From: Dactylosporangium sp. AC04546 | Lineage (GTDB): Bacteria > Actinomycetota > Actinomycetes > Mycobacteriales > Micromonosporaceae | Assembly: GCF_022095675.1 (NCBI RefSeq) | Contig: NZ_JAHYSG010000025.1 | Location: 1 to 64,000, forward strand | Direction of reading: 5' to 3' | DNA: 64,000 nt | Shown here: positions 36,200 to 45,381 of the stretch, in pieces | Layout of the letters: each line of letters begins with the position of its first letter | Numbering within the stretch: position 1 is the first letter of the stretch | Position numbers and translations under genes: made by a program | Notes under the pieces: generated by a model | What the model was told of the DNA's origin: nothing | Database searches by the model: none | The model's input: only the letters and a program-made list of their open reading frames with translations

Positions 36200-37632
36200 G
36201 AGGGCTCCTTGCTGAGGCAGGCCCGGGCGGCGGCGTGCCAGCGCCCGAGGTGGTCGGCGGCCCGGTCGGCGGACCAGGCCGGCTCGAAGGTGGCCGCGGG
36301 CCGCCAGCCGCCGGTCACGCCGGCCGGGGTCAGCGCCGGGTCGAGGGCCAGGCGGGCGCAGGCGGCGGCGCCGAGCGCGGTCGCGTGCGGCGACGGGTAG
36401 ACCTCGACCGGCAGCTGCGCCAGGTCGGCCTGGGCCTGCATGAGCACCCGGGAGCGGGTCAGCCCGCCGTCGACCCGCAGCCGGGTCAGCGGCGCCCCGA
36501 GCTCGTCGCCGGTCAGCGTGACGAGCTCGGCGACCTGCGCCGCGACGCCCTCCAGCACGGCCCGCACGAGGTGCCCCGGCCGGGTGCTCAGCGTCATGCC
36601 GGTGAACGACGCGGTGGCCGACGAGTCCCACCACGGCGCCGCGAGCCCCGCGAGGGCGGGCACGCACAGCACGCCGTCGGCGGCCGGGGCGGCGACCGTG
36701 TCGAGCTGGTCGGCGCCCGTGATCAGGCCGAGCTCGGCCAGCCAGCGCACCGCCGAGGCGGCCGTGTAGACCTGGCCGTCGACGCAGTACGCGGTCTCGC
36801 CGCGCAGCCGCCAGGCGACCGAGGTGGCCAGGCCGGCCCGGGACCGCGCCGGTGTCGCGCCCAGCTGGGCGAGGAGGAACGCGCCCGTGCCGTACGTGCA
36901 CTTGGCCGTGCCGGCGTCGAGGCACTGCTCGGCGAGCAGTGCGGCCTGCTGGTCGACGATCAGGCCGGTGACCGGCAGCTCCCCGGCCTCGTTGTGGAAC
37001 GCCTTGGTGGTGCCGACCACGGCGTCGCTGGCCACGATCTCCGGCAGCTCCTCGCCGCCGAGCCCGAACAGGTCGAGCAGCTCGCCCGACCACCGCACCG
37101 CGTCCAGGTCGAGCAGCAGCGAGCGGCTCGCCGTCGAGGCGTCGGTGACGAACGCGCCGCACAGCTGGTGCACCAACCAGGTGTCGGTGGTGGTGACCAC
37201 GCCCGCGGTGGTGCGGTGGTCGCGCAGCCAGCGCATCTTCGGCGCGGAGAAGTACGGGTCGAGGACCAGCCCGGTCAGCTCGGCGACCCGGCCGGCGGCC
37301 GCCGACCGGTCCGTGCAGACCTGCTCGGCCCGGCGGTCCTGCCAGACGATCGCCGGCCCGAGGGGCTCGCCGGTCGTGCGGTCCCAGGCCAGTACCGTCT
37401 CGCCCTGGTTGGCCAGCGCGACCGCGGCGAGCGGCACCCCGGCCTCGGCGGCGGCGCGGCGCCCGGCCTCCAGGACCGAGCCGAGCAGCTCGTGCGGGTC
37501 CTGTTCGACCCCGCCGCCGTCGAGATACCTGGGGTGCAGCGGGACCTCGACCGTCGCCAGGACCCGGCCCGACTCGTCGGTGACGATGGCCTTGGTACCG
37601 GACGTGCCCTGGTCGATCGCGAGGATGTGCAT
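36196..37632 (-). CDS. FGGY-family carbohydrate kinase (glycerol-kinase-like)
   Basis: 478 residues. ATPase-core phosphate motif AIDQGTSGTKAIV at residues 5-17, WQDRRAE, the family signature YFSAPKMRWL near residue 135, DTWLVHQLCG, GTGAFLL and VDGGLTRS. FGGY kinases phosphorylate glycerol, polyols or sugars. The following gene is a glycerol-3-phosphate-dehydrogenase homologue, so glycerol or a related polyol is the best guess. But the operon's transporter is an APC permease, not GlpF, so an amino-alcohol or another substrate cannot be excluded. Confidence 0.88.
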   Translation of the reverse strand: MHILAIDQGTSGTKAIVTDESGRVLATVEVPLHPRYLDGGGVEQDPHELLGSVLEAGRRAAAEAGVPLAAVALANQGETVLAWDRTTGEPLGPAIVWQDRRAEQVCTDRSAAAGRVAELTGLVLDPYFSAPKMRWLRDHRTTAGVVTTTDTWLVHQLCGAFVTDASTASRSLLLDLDAVRWSGELLDLFGLGGEELPEIVASDAVVGTTKAFHNEAGELPVTGLIVDQQAALLAEQCLDAGTAKCTYGTGAFLLAQLGATPARSRAGLATSVAWRLRGETAYCVDGQVYTAASAVRWLAELGLITGADQLDTVAAPAADGVLCVPALAGLAAPWWDSSATASFTGMTLSTRPGHLVRAVLEGVAAQVAELVTLTGDELGAPLTRLRVDGGLTRSRVLMQAQADLAQLPVEVYPSPHATALGAAACARLALDPALTPAGVTGGWRPAATFEPAWSADRAADHLGRWHAAARACLSKEPS

Positions 37633-37635
37633 GGG

Positions 37636-39135
37636 TCAGGACCGCACCTTCTGGTCGGGTTCCGCGTCGAACTCAGCGTCGATCGAGTGCATGTCGGGCA
37701 TGTCGAGGGCCTGCCGCCCGCGGGTCAGCAGCAGGGCGGTCAGGTAGATCGCCCCGGCCACCAGCATGACGAGCACGTAGAGCCAGGCGTCGGCGAAGCT
37801 GGTGTCGCGGAACACCGCGAGCTCGAAGACGAGCCAGACCACCGCGACGACGAGCACCGGAATCTCCCACGCACCGAGATCGAACCTGCCCCCGGCCGGC
37901 AGCGACTTCCGCTTGGCCAGGTACAGCGCGACGGTGGCAGCGTAGATCACGGCCGGCAGCAGCGTCGCGGCGCCGAACAGGGTGAACAGCGCGTCCTGCG
38001 AGTAGGCGGCGAAGACCCCGAGGATGATCTCGGCCAGCACCACGTACAGGATCGTCGCCTTCAGCGGGGTGCCGAAGCGCGGCGAGACCTGACCCCACTG
38101 CGACCAGCCGGGGAACCGTTTGTCCCGCGACATCGCCCAGGTCAGGCGGGTGCCGGTGAGCATGATGACCAGCCCGCAGGCGAAGATGGCGAGCACCACG
38201 AGCAGCAACAGCAGCGTGCTGACCACGGAGCCGAGCGTGCGCTCGATGACGTCCGCGATCGGCGTGCCCGACGCGGCGAGCGCGACCGGGTCGCCAGCGG
38301 CGAGCGTGACGGCCACGATGAACAGGAAGCCGAGCACACCGGAGGCGAGCACCGCCTGCCACATCGCCCGCGGCACCACCCGCTCCGGGTCGTTGGTCTC
38401 CTCGGCAAGGTTGGCGGCCGACTCGAACCCGACGATCGTGAACGCGCCGAGCAGGAAGCCGAGCACCCACGGGCCGGCCGAGGTCCAGTCGCCGAGGCTC
38501 CAGTACCCCTCGGCGGGCACCGCGCCCCGGCTCCACAGGTTGCCGAAGTCCATCTGGTGGCGCACGGCCGCGACCACCAGCAGCAGCACGGTCAGCACCA
38601 CCATGCCGATCAGCTCGGCCGACACGGCGGTGTTGTTGACCCGCTGGGTCCAGCGGGTCGAGGTGGCGATGAGCACCGCCTGCACGAGCAGGATCACCGC
38701 CGTGATCAGCCAGACGGTTCCGGTGGTACTGCTGTAGTTGAGCATGACGGGCAGGACCGTCGACGCCACGGTGTAGTCGACCGCGACGACGACCACGGCG
38801 AGGAACATGAACGAGATCCAGCCGATGATCCAGCCCAGCACCGGGTTGGCCAGCCGGGACGTCCACTGGTAGGCGTAGCCGGTCACCGGGATGCGCGAGG
38901 CCAGCGTGCCGATCACCAGCGCGACGGCCAGCTGCCCGACGACCGCGATCGGCCAGGTCCAGATGCCCAGCGGGCCCGACGAGTTCAGCACCGACCCGTA
39001 CGTGGTGAAGATGCCGGTCGCGATCGACACGAACGCGAAGGCGACGGCGAAGGACGCGAACCGGTTGGTGCGCCGCTCGAACGACGGCTCGTACCCGAAG
39101 CGGGCCAGCTCCTCGCGGTCGGTTGGTCGGGTCAT
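37636..39135 (-). CDS. APC-superfamily permease
   Basis: 499 residues with about 12 hydrophobic helices; start ATG 39135. Amino acid/polyamine permease features: the TM1 region FASFAVAFAFVSIATGIFTTYG, TM2-3 GTLASRIPVTGYAYQW, and GFLLGAFTIVGFESAANLAEETNDPER with the TM6 Gly-rich break and the following EETxxPxR loop. This is typical of amino acid, choline-like or ethanolamine uptake (GABA permease/Hnm1-like group). First gene of an operon with a kinase and two flavoproteins, divergent from GntR. Its pairing with a glycerol-kinase-like enzyme is unusual. Confidence 0.88.
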   Translation of the reverse strand: MTRPTDREELARFGYEPSFERRTNRFASFAVAFAFVSIATGIFTTYGSVLNSSGPLGIWTWPIAVVGQLAVALVIGTLASRIPVTGYAYQWTSRLANPVLGWIIGWISFMFLAVVVVAVDYTVASTVLPVMLNYSSTTGTVWLITAVILLVQAVLIATSTRWTQRVNNTAVSAELIGMVVLTVLLLVVAAVRHQMDFGNLWSRGAVPAEGYWSLGDWTSAGPWVLGFLLGAFTIVGFESAANLAEETNDPERVVPRAMWQAVLASGVLGFLFIVAVTLAAGDPVALAASGTPIADVIERTLGSVVSTLLLLLVVLAIFACGLVIMLTGTRLTWAMSRDKRFPGWSQWGQVSPRFGTPLKATILYVVLAEIILGVFAAYSQDALFTLFGAATLLPAVIYAATVALYLAKRKSLPAGGRFDLGAWEIPVLVVAVVWLVFELAVFRDTSFADAWLYVLVMLVAGAIYLTALLLTRGRQALDMPDMHSIDAEFDAEPDQKVRS

Positions 39136-39153
39136 GGCTGCCTCCGGGGTGGA

Positions 39154-39179
39154 TGGTATAGACCATGTGGTCGAGGCCA
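39154..39179. promoter_or_regulatory. Candidate GntR (HutC-type) operators
   Basis: TGGTATAGACCA (39154-39165) is a TGGT-N4-ACCA palindrome of the type used by HutC/DasR-like GntR proteins. TGGTCGAGGCCA (39168-39179) is a second, imperfect copy 14 bp on. Both lie between the permease and the GntR gene. Confidence 0.65.
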
Positions 39180-39213
39180 TACGGTACCGTCCATTGGCGG
39201 TAGGCTGTCAACG

Positions 39214-39936
39214 GTGACGAAGGAAAGTCCTCGGTATGTCGCCATCGCCGCCGAGCTGCGCGACCGCATCGCCGGGGAGAAGCTGGCGCCGCACACGCTG
39301 ATGCCCTCCGAGCGGGAGCTGAGCGAGGCGTATGAGGTGAGCCGGATGACGGCCCGGCAGGCGCTGGCGCTGCTGGAGAACGAGGGCTACGTCTACCGCC
39401 GCCCGCCGCGTGGCACCTTCGTCGCCGAACCGCGGGTGCCGTTCCACATCGGCAGCTTCTCCGACGAGATCATTCGCGTCGGCCGCCGCCCGGCCGCGCA
39501 GCTGCTGTGGGCCGAGGAGCGCGAGCCGACCGCCTCGGCCAAGGCCGCGTTCGACCTGGCGTCGTCCGCCCGCGTGCACGCCCTGCACCGCCTGCGCTTC
39601 GCCGACGACGAGCCGATCGCGCTGGAGACGACGTACTTCCCGGCCGACCTGACGCCCGGCCTGCTGTCGGAGCCGCTGACGGGCTCGCTGTGGCAACTGC
39701 TGCGCACCCGCTACGGGGTCATCCCGGTGAGCGCCCAGGCGACCATCCAGTCGATCGTCATCGACGACGCGTCGTGCACCCAGCTCCGCATCCGCAGCGC
39801 CTCGTCGGGCATCCTGCTGACCCGCTGGACATTCGACGAAGCGGGCCGCTGCGTGGAGTTCGCCCGCGACGTCTACCGCGCGGACCGCGCGTCGTTCCAG
39901 GTGGAGGCCCGCATCCCGGTCCCCGTCGACGAGTAG
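39214..39936 (+). CDS. GntR family (HutC subfamily) regulator
   Basis: 240 residues from GTG 39214. Winged helix at about residues 6-72 (AAELRDRIAGEKLAPHTLMPSERELSEAYEVSRMTARQALALLENEGYVYRRPPRGTFVA), then a UTRA ligand-binding domain (VHALHRLRFADDEPIALETTYFP, LLRTRYGVIPVSAQATIQSI). The upstream open reading to 36118 is a shadow of the operon. It faces the permease-kinase-flavoprotein operon with TGGT-N4-ACCA sites between, so it is the likely repressor, relieved by the transported or phosphorylated substrate. Confidence 0.9.
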   Translation: MTKESPRYVAIAAELRDRIAGEKLAPHTLMPSERELSEAYEVSRMTARQALALLENEGYVYRRPPRGTFVAEPRVPFHIGSFSDEIIRVGRRPAAQLLWAEEREPTASAKAAFDLASSARVHALHRLRFADDEPIALETTYFPADLTPGLLSEPLTGSLWQLLRTRYGVIPVSAQATIQSIVIDDASCTQLRIRSASSGILLTRWTFDEAGRCVEFARDVYRADRASFQVEARIPVPVDE

Positions 39937-39942
39937 CGCGCC

Positions 39943-40647
39943 TCACGCGGCGTCGAGGTCGCGGACGGCGTAGCGGTGGTGTTCCCATTCCTCGTCGAGG
40001 ATCACGTGCAGGCAGGACAGCACGGTCTCCTGGCGGTCCGGCGCGTGAGGATTGCGGCGGGTCGCGGCCAGCAGGTCGGGTGTGACGGCCGCCAGGAAGT
40101 CGCGCACCATCGCGACGCGACCCGCCCTGACCTCGAGCACCTCGGCAAACGACGGGTCGGCCGCGTCGGCGTCGGGCCGGCCGATGGGGTGGAAAGGCTG
40201 TTCGAGCTCCAGGATCGTCCGGCCGAGCCACAGGTCCGTGGCGAAGACCAGGTGCCGCAGCGTCTGCGCGAATGACCACTCGTCGCCGACCGATACGTCG
40301 ACCGTGCCGGCCGGCATCGCGGCGACGCGGGCGAGGGTGGCCGCCCAGGTCCGCTCCAGCGCCGCCCAGGCCGCGCGCAGGCCGTCCGGGTCCGCGGCGC
40401 GCCGGTCGGCGCGGCCGGGGAAGCGGCGGTTCAGCTCGGCGTCGACGAACGGCAGCACGTCGACGCCGTTGACGAGCAGGACGTTCTCCCCGTCGAACAG
40501 CCACGGTGAGTCGATCTCGGCGCCGCGCAGCTCGACACCGCGCAGCACGACGCCGGAGAGGTCGGCCCCGACGAACCGGGCATCGCACAGGTTCACGTCG
40601 ACGAACTTCGCGCCCCGCAGATCGTCGGACCGGCTGAAGGTGGTCAT
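39943..40647 (-). CDS. DinB-superfamily protein with N-terminal pentapeptide repeats
   Basis: 234 residues from ATG 40647, with GAGGAG upstream. Residues about 8-50 read as pentapeptide repeats (DLRGAKFVDVNLCDARFVGADLSGVVLRGVELRG). Residues about 75-234 form a DinB-like four-helix bundle: WSFAQTLRHLVFATDLWLG and, near the end, CLHVILDEEWEHHRYAVRDLD. The His at RHL and the late HxxxILxEExxHH supply a probable metal site as in thiol-dependent DinB transferases. Such proteins use mycothiol or bacillithiol for detoxification; role here inferred. It converges on GntR with 6 bp between. Confidence 0.85.
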   Translation of the reverse strand: MTTFSRSDDLRGAKFVDVNLCDARFVGADLSGVVLRGVELRGAEIDSPWLFDGENVLLVNGVDVLPFVDAELNRRFPGRADRRAADPDGLRAAWAALERTWAATLARVAAMPAGTVDVSVGDEWSFAQTLRHLVFATDLWLGRTILELEQPFHPIGRPDADAADPSFAEVLEVRAGRVAMVRDFLAAVTPDLLAATRRNPHAPDRQETVLSCLHVILDEEWEHHRYAVRDLDAA

Positions 40648-40767
40648 GGGCTGCTCCTCCTCGAGCGGCATTCGGCGCGGCCGGCACCGCAGCTGAACGG
40701 TAGCCTGACGATCATCGCGGGTTGGGCGGCTCGGCGGGCTTTGGGTGCGCCCGCGGTGCGGAGCCGG

Positions 40768-41436
40768 TCAGCGGGCCGCGAAGTCGCGGAACCTTGCCGC
40801 GGCGTCGGGGGACAGGGCGGCGCCGTGGCCGAAGGCGGCCGTGCGGAACTTCAGCTCGGCCAGGCGGGCGATGCTCGCCCGGGCGGCCGCGGCGTTGGCG
40901 GTGGTGGCCTTCGGGGGCATGCGGAGGCGGCCGAACAGCACGCCGGCGGCGTCGCCCGCGAAGAGGACGCCGCCCGAGCGGTCGAGCAGGAACGACAGGT
41001 GGCCCTCGGTGTGGCCCGGGGTGTGGTACGCGGTGATGCCGGGCACGCCGGTCGGCCCGTCGCCGTCCAGGACCTCGTCGACCGGGGCCGGCTCCGTCCG
41101 CATGAGCGGGGCGGTGAGCCGCATGACCAGGCTGTGCAGCGGCAGCGGGCACGCGCCGGTGATCACCGGGGCGTCGGCCGCGTGCGCGACCACCCGGGCG
41201 CCCGTGCGCCGGCGCAGCTCGGCCAGCGAGCCGGTGTGGTCCGGGTGGCGGTGGGACATCAGGATCGTGTGTACGTCGGTCAGCTGGTGGCCGGTCGCGC
41301 GGACCGCGTCCGCCAGCCGGTCGGCCCGGCGGGGCAGGCCGGTGTCGAGCATGACGAGCCCGCCGCCCGCCGCGATGAGGTGCGCGTGGACGAAGCCGAT
41401 GCCGACCTCCCACACGCCGTCGACGATCTCCCGCAC
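40768..41436 (-). CDS. MBL-fold metallo-hydrolase
   Basis: 222 residues from GTG 41436. Zinc-binding HxHxDH motif is SHRHPDHTGS near residue 62, the next ligand is in AYHTPGHTEGHLSF, and the bridging Asp in LFAGDAAGVLFG. A general glyoxalase II-like fold; the substrate could be a thioester or lactone. It is last of a minus-strand group with an acyl-CoA ligase, hydratase and esterase, separated from the ligase by 80 bp, so it may have its own promoter. Confidence 0.88.
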   Translation of the reverse strand: MREIVDGVWEVGIGFVHAHLIAAGGGLVMLDTGLPRRADRLADAVRATGHQLTDVHTILMSHRHPDHTGSLAELRRRTGARVVAHAADAPVITGACPLPLHSLVMRLTAPLMRTEPAPVDEVLDGDGPTGVPGITAYHTPGHTEGHLSFLLDRSGGVLFAGDAAGVLFGRLRMPPKATTANAAAARASIARLAELKFRTAAFGHGAALSPDAAARFRDFAAR

Positions 41437-41516
41437 GGGACCGAGTCTCCAGGGCCCGCGCGGCGCCGTCGAGTCCCCGGAAGCGTGAACGCGTGCGCCG
41501 GTGCCCCGCCCGGCGG

Positions 41517-42920
41517 TCAGCTGAGCTCCCGCTCGCGCAGGGCGGCCCGGCGGACCTTGCCTGCGTCGTCGCGCAGCGGGGTGTCGACGAAGCGGAAGGA
41601 GCGAGGGATCTTGTACCGCACGAGCCGCCCGGCGAGGAACCCCCGCAGGTCGTCGCCGGTGACCCGGGCGGCCTGTACGACGGCGTGCACGCGCTCGCCG
41701 AGGTCGTCGTCCGGCAGGCCGATCACCGCGCAGCTGACCACCTCCGGGTGGGCCAGCAGCGCCGCCTCGACCTCGGCCGGGTACACGTTCGCGCCGCCGG
41801 TGATGACGAGGTCCGTGCGCCGGTCGGCGATGTAGAGGTACCCGTCCTCGTCGAGCCGGCCGATGTCGCCCAGGGCGTCCCAGCCGTCGCGGGTGCGGGG
41901 CTCGGCGCCGATGTACCGGTACGTCGGCGTGGCCGTGCGCGCGTAGAGCTCGCCGGTCGCTCCCGGTGGTACCGGCGCACCCTGCGGATCCAGGATCCGC
42001 ACCTCCCCGAGGAGGGGCCGGCCCACCGAGCCGCGGTGCCGCAGCCACTCCTCGCCGTCGATGAGCGTCGTCAGCTGGCCCTCGGTACTGGCGTACATCT
42101 CCTTGACGGCGGCGGCCCCGACCAGGCCGAACCAGGCCTCCTTCAGCCATTCCGGGCACGGCGCGGCGCCGTGGAACACCTGCCGGACCGAGCTGAGGTC
42201 GTAGCGGCCCGGGTCGGCTTCGAGGTGCCGCCAGATCCGGACCATCATCGTCGGGACGAGTCCGATCCAGTCGATGTCGTACCGCTGGATCGCCTCGAGG
42301 GCGGCCACCGCGTCGAACTTCGGCAGGACCACGAGGTGCTGGCCGGCGAAGAGCCCGTACATGGAGAAGTTGAACGGCGCGTTGTGGTAGAGCGGCCCGG
42401 TGACGAGCTGGACGCCGCCGTCGTGCTGGCCGAGCAGGTCGGCGACCTCCGTCGGTACGATCGCGCCCGGCAGTTCCGAAACGATGACCTTGGGCCGGCC
42501 GGTGCTGCCGCCGGAGGTCGGCGCCTTCCAGGCCGGCGGCACGCGGTCGGGCTCGATCGGCGCGTCGCTGAGGCCGGGATCGGGCCGGTATCCGGGGTCG
42601 TCGACGACGAGCGCCGGGCGGGTCAGCTCCAGGATCGCCGCCAGCTCGCGCTCGGGCAGCTGCGACGACACCGGCGCCGGAATCGCCCCGAGCTTCCACA
42701 GCGCGAACGTCGCGGCGTAGAACGCCACGCCGTTGGGCAGGGCGACGGTGACGAAGTCGCCCTGCCGCACACCCTGCGCCTCGTACGCGCGGGCCAGCCG
42801 GTTCGCCCGGGACTCCAGCTCGGCCCGGGTCACGGTCTCCGGACCGCAGGTCACGATCGGGCGATCCGGCGCGGCGCCGGCCAGGTCGGTCAGGATGCGG
42901 CCGAGGGGGACGACCGTCAC
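41517..42920 (-). CDS. AMP-dependent acyl-CoA synthetase/ligase
   Basis: 467 residues from GTG 42920. ATP-binding motif TSGGSTGRPKVIV near residue 165, substrate-site region YASTEGQL, GWDALGDIGRLDEDGYLYIADRRTDLVITGG (hinge), and the catalytic Lys near the end in LRDDAGKVRRAAL. It activates a carboxylic acid to acyl-CoA. The start codon shares GTGA with the upstream hydratase. In the operon it would convert the acid released by the esterase into the CoA ester used by the hydratase. Confidence 0.9.
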   Translation of the reverse strand: MTVVPLGRILTDLAGAAPDRPIVTCGPETVTRAELESRANRLARAYEAQGVRQGDFVTVALPNGVAFYAATFALWKLGAIPAPVSSQLPERELAAILELTRPALVVDDPGYRPDPGLSDAPIEPDRVPPAWKAPTSGGSTGRPKVIVSELPGAIVPTEVADLLGQHDGGVQLVTGPLYHNAPFNFSMYGLFAGQHLVVLPKFDAVAALEAIQRYDIDWIGLVPTMMVRIWRHLEADPGRYDLSSVRQVFHGAAPCPEWLKEAWFGLVGAAAVKEMYASTEGQLTTLIDGEEWLRHRGSVGRPLLGEVRILDPQGAPVPPGATGELYARTATPTYRYIGAEPRTRDGWDALGDIGRLDEDGYLYIADRRTDLVITGGANVYPAEVEAALLAHPEVVSCAVIGLPDDDLGERVHAVVQAARVTGDDLRGFLAGRLVRYKIPRSFRFVDTPLRDDAGKVRRAALRERELS

Positions 42921-43741
42921 CGCGCACCCACGCGCCGGAACAGCGCGGGTGCCACGACCGTCCCGTGGACCTGCATGTTGTGGCTGTGGGCGAGCTGGTG
43001 CAGGCCGAACGCGGTCTGGATGGCCTGCGGGCGGCCCTGCGCGTCCTGCGCGGCGTTGACCGACAGCTTCGCCAGCTTCAGCGCGAACGGCGGCATGCGC
43101 GCGATCCGCTCGGCCAGTTCGAGGGTCGTCGCGGTGAGCGCCTCCCGCGGTACGACCCGGTTCACCATGCCGATCCGCTCGGCCTCGCGGGCCGTGAGCG
43201 CGCCGCCGGTGAACAGCAACTCCTTCGCCCGCCGCACGCCGAACTCCCACGGGTGGTTGAAGAACTCGACGCCGTTGGCGCCGCCCTCGACGACGTTGTC
43301 GAGGAACTCGGCGTCCTCGCTGGCGACGATGAGGTCGCACGGCCAGACCAGCATGAGGCCGCCCGCGATGACCTTGCCGTGCACCTCGGCGATGGTCGGC
43401 TTCGGGATGTTGCGCCAGCGCTCGGAGAACCCGAGGTAGATCTCCTCCTCGCGGGCCATCAGGCCCTCGGCCCCGGCCCGCTGGAAGCCGGTCGACGTGC
43501 CGACCGTGCGGTGCCGGTCGAGCGCGCCGAACGGGTCGTCCTCGCGCAGGTCGTGCCCGGCGGAGAAGTGCGGGCCGTCGGCGGCGAGCACGATCACCGC
43601 GATCTCCTCGTCGTGCGCCGCCCGGTCGAACGCGTCGTTGAGGGCGTACAGCAGGCCGGTGTCCTGCGCGTTGCGGCGCTCGGGCCGGGCGAGCACGATC
43701 CGGGCGACCTTCGGGATCGGCGTCTCGTAGCGGATGACCAT
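42917..43741 (-). CDS. Enoyl-CoA hydratase/isomerase family protein
   Basis: 274 residues. Crotonase motifs: HFSAGHDLREDDP (oxyanion-hole His/Gly), GKVIAGGLMLVWPCDLIVASEDAEF, then VVEGGANGVEFFNHPWEFGVRRAKELLFTG. The ordinary Glu of hydratases at the GG-A position is not certain, so hydratase, hydrolase or isomerase is open. It overlaps the esterase by a single base (TGATG) and the ligase by four (GTGA), so the three are translated together. Probably takes the CoA ester through a beta-oxidation-type step. Confidence 0.88.
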   Translation of the reverse strand: MVIRYETPIPKVARIVLARPERRNAQDTGLLYALNDAFDRAAHDEEIAVIVLAADGPHFSAGHDLREDDPFGALDRHRTVGTSTGFQRAGAEGLMAREEEIYLGFSERWRNIPKPTIAEVHGKVIAGGLMLVWPCDLIVASEDAEFLDNVVEGGANGVEFFNHPWEFGVRRAKELLFTGGALTAREAERIGMVNRVVPREALTATTLELAERIARMPPFALKLAKLSVNAAQDAQGRPQAIQTAFGLHQLAHSHNMQVHGTVVAPALFRRVGAR

Positions 43742-45243
43742 CAGCGGTGCCCTTCCCACAGGTGCAGCTCGGTGCCGTCGGGGTCGTCGACGACGGTCAG
43801 CGTGCCGTCCTCGCCGATGACCCCGGTGGCGCGGACGGTGGTGTCGTACGGCGCCCACCCGGGTTCGCCGCCGGTGATGAAGCGGACCCAGGCCGCGTGG
43901 GTGGTGTCGGCGACCGCCTGCGGCGGGTTCGGGCCGATCAGCCGGGTCAGGTCGGGGGCGCCGATCGTGTCGAAGACGAACGGGAACTCGACGCCGTGCG
44001 CCGCGCCGAACCGCCCGTCGTAGGTGGGCGAGCGCCAGTCGAAGCGGTACATCCACGTCGGCGCGGCGGCGCCCGCGCGGGCCTCGCTCACCCGGACCGC
44101 CGGGACCCGGAAGAACCAGTCGGTGACGACGGCGGCGAGCAGATCGCCGGGGCTCGCGCCGGGCCGGGCGGCCCGGTAGACGGCGACGGCGTGTTCGGCC
44201 GGCGGGCCGTACCCGGCGGTGGCCGCGTGCAGCGTCTCCTCGTCGATGAGGTCGATGCCGCCCGAGGCGACCAGCATCAGCCGCGCCTCCTCGAGGTTCG
44301 TGCCGATGAGCAGCGGGACGTCGGTGCGCAGCGCACCGAGCGGGTGCGCGGGCACGATGTCGCCGTCGACGACCGGCGCGAACGGCAGCAGGCTCTGCAC
44401 CAGCGCGCCCCACTTCGCCGGGTCGCCGGCCGTCTGGACCTCGTTGAGCAGCGCCCGGGACGCGGTGACGAGCTCGTCGGGGTCGACATCGGCGAACCCC
44501 TCGCGGGTCGGCGCGACGCCCACCGCCTCGGCCAGGTGCCGCGAGACCAGCAGCGCGGACTCGGGGGCGAGGGTGTTGGTGGCGGCGCCGCTCTGCGCGA
44601 CCGCCCGCTGGAACAGCCCGGCGGCGCGCGGCGTGGCCAGCAGCGTGACGACGCTCATCGCCCCGGCCGACTCGCCGCCGATCGTCACCCGCCCGGGGTC
44701 GCCGCCGAACGCGGCGATGTTGTCGCGGACCCACTCCAGGGCGGCGATCTGGTCCAGCAGCCCGAGGTTCGCCATCTCCGGCCCGGTGTACAGGAAGCCC
44801 TCGGCGCCGAGACGGTAGTTCGCCGACACCAGCACCACGCCGTCGCGGGCGAAGGCGGTGCCGTCGTAGGCCGAGACGGCGTTGGAGCCGTTGGTGAACG
44901 CGCCGCCGTGGAACCACACGAACACCGGCAGCCCGGCGGCGCCCGGGTCGGGCGTCCAGACGTTGAGGTTCAGGCACTCGTCGCCGGGGATGATCGGCTC
45001 GGGGAACAGCCCGACGTACTGCGGGATGTAGTCGGCGCGGGTCGCGGTCGGCCCGAACGCGACGGCGTCGCGGACACCGTCCCAGCCCGGGTGCGGTTGC
45101 GGCGCGCGCATGCGGCGGGGACCGGTCGGCGCCGCCGCGAACGGCACGCCGAGGAACGCGGCGACGCCGCCGCCGCGCCGCCCGCGCAGCGTCCCCTGCG
45201 CGACCGTGACGGTGGCGGTGTCCGGTTGCAACGAAATGGCCAT
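43741..45243 (-). CDS. Type-B carboxylesterase
   Basis: 500 residues from ATG 45243. Family features: LNVWTPD, VWFHGGAFTNGSN oxyanion hole, nucleophile elbow GGESAGAMS with catalytic Ser near residue 192, and the late His region FGAAHGVEFPFVF. No signal peptide is obvious, so it acts in the cytoplasm on an imported ester. First gene of the esterase-hydratase-ligase operon, divergent from a QsdR-type regulator. The operon's logic is ester cleavage, CoA activation, then hydration; the compound is unknown. Confidence 0.9.
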   Translation of the reverse strand: MAISLQPDTATVTVAQGTLRGRRGGGVAAFLGVPFAAAPTGPRRMRAPQPHPGWDGVRDAVAFGPTATRADYIPQYVGLFPEPIIPGDECLNLNVWTPDPGAAGLPVFVWFHGGAFTNGSNAVSAYDGTAFARDGVVLVSANYRLGAEGFLYTGPEMANLGLLDQIAALEWVRDNIAAFGGDPGRVTIGGESAGAMSVVTLLATPRAAGLFQRAVAQSGAATNTLAPESALLVSRHLAEAVGVAPTREGFADVDPDELVTASRALLNEVQTAGDPAKWGALVQSLLPFAPVVDGDIVPAHPLGALRTDVPLLIGTNLEEARLMLVASGGIDLIDEETLHAATAGYGPPAEHAVAVYRAARPGASPGDLLAAVVTDWFFRVPAVRVSEARAGAAAPTWMYRFDWRSPTYDGRFGAAHGVEFPFVFDTIGAPDLTRLIGPNPPQAVADTTHAAWVRFITGGEPGWAPYDTTVRATGVIGEDGTLTVVDDPDGTELHLWEGHR

Positions 45244-45334
45244 GCGTTTCTCCCTTGAAACATCAGCGCCACGATGTTGCATCAGCGTGTCGCCGCTGCT
45301 TCGGATGTGTCAAGGTCGGCTTCGATTCTCATTT

Positions 45335-45362
45335 GTGCAACACCTTGCCCGTGGTGTTGCAC
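45335..45362. promoter_or_regulatory. Inverted repeat GTGCAACACC-N8-GGTGTTGCAC
   Basis: Perfect 10-bp arms at 45335-45344 and 45353-45362, 20 bp before the QsdR-type regulator start and 92 bp from the esterase start. A GTTGCA half-site recurs at 45275. This is the probable operator for the regulator and the divergent esterase operon. Confidence 0.7.
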
Positions 45363-45381
45363 TCCGGGTAACGTCCGGACC

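Noticed and set aside
36118..39936. 1272-codon plus-strand frame across the permease operon
   Set aside because: Only the last 240 codons encode a real protein (GntR). The rest is antisense to the kinase and permease with biased, repeat-like composition.
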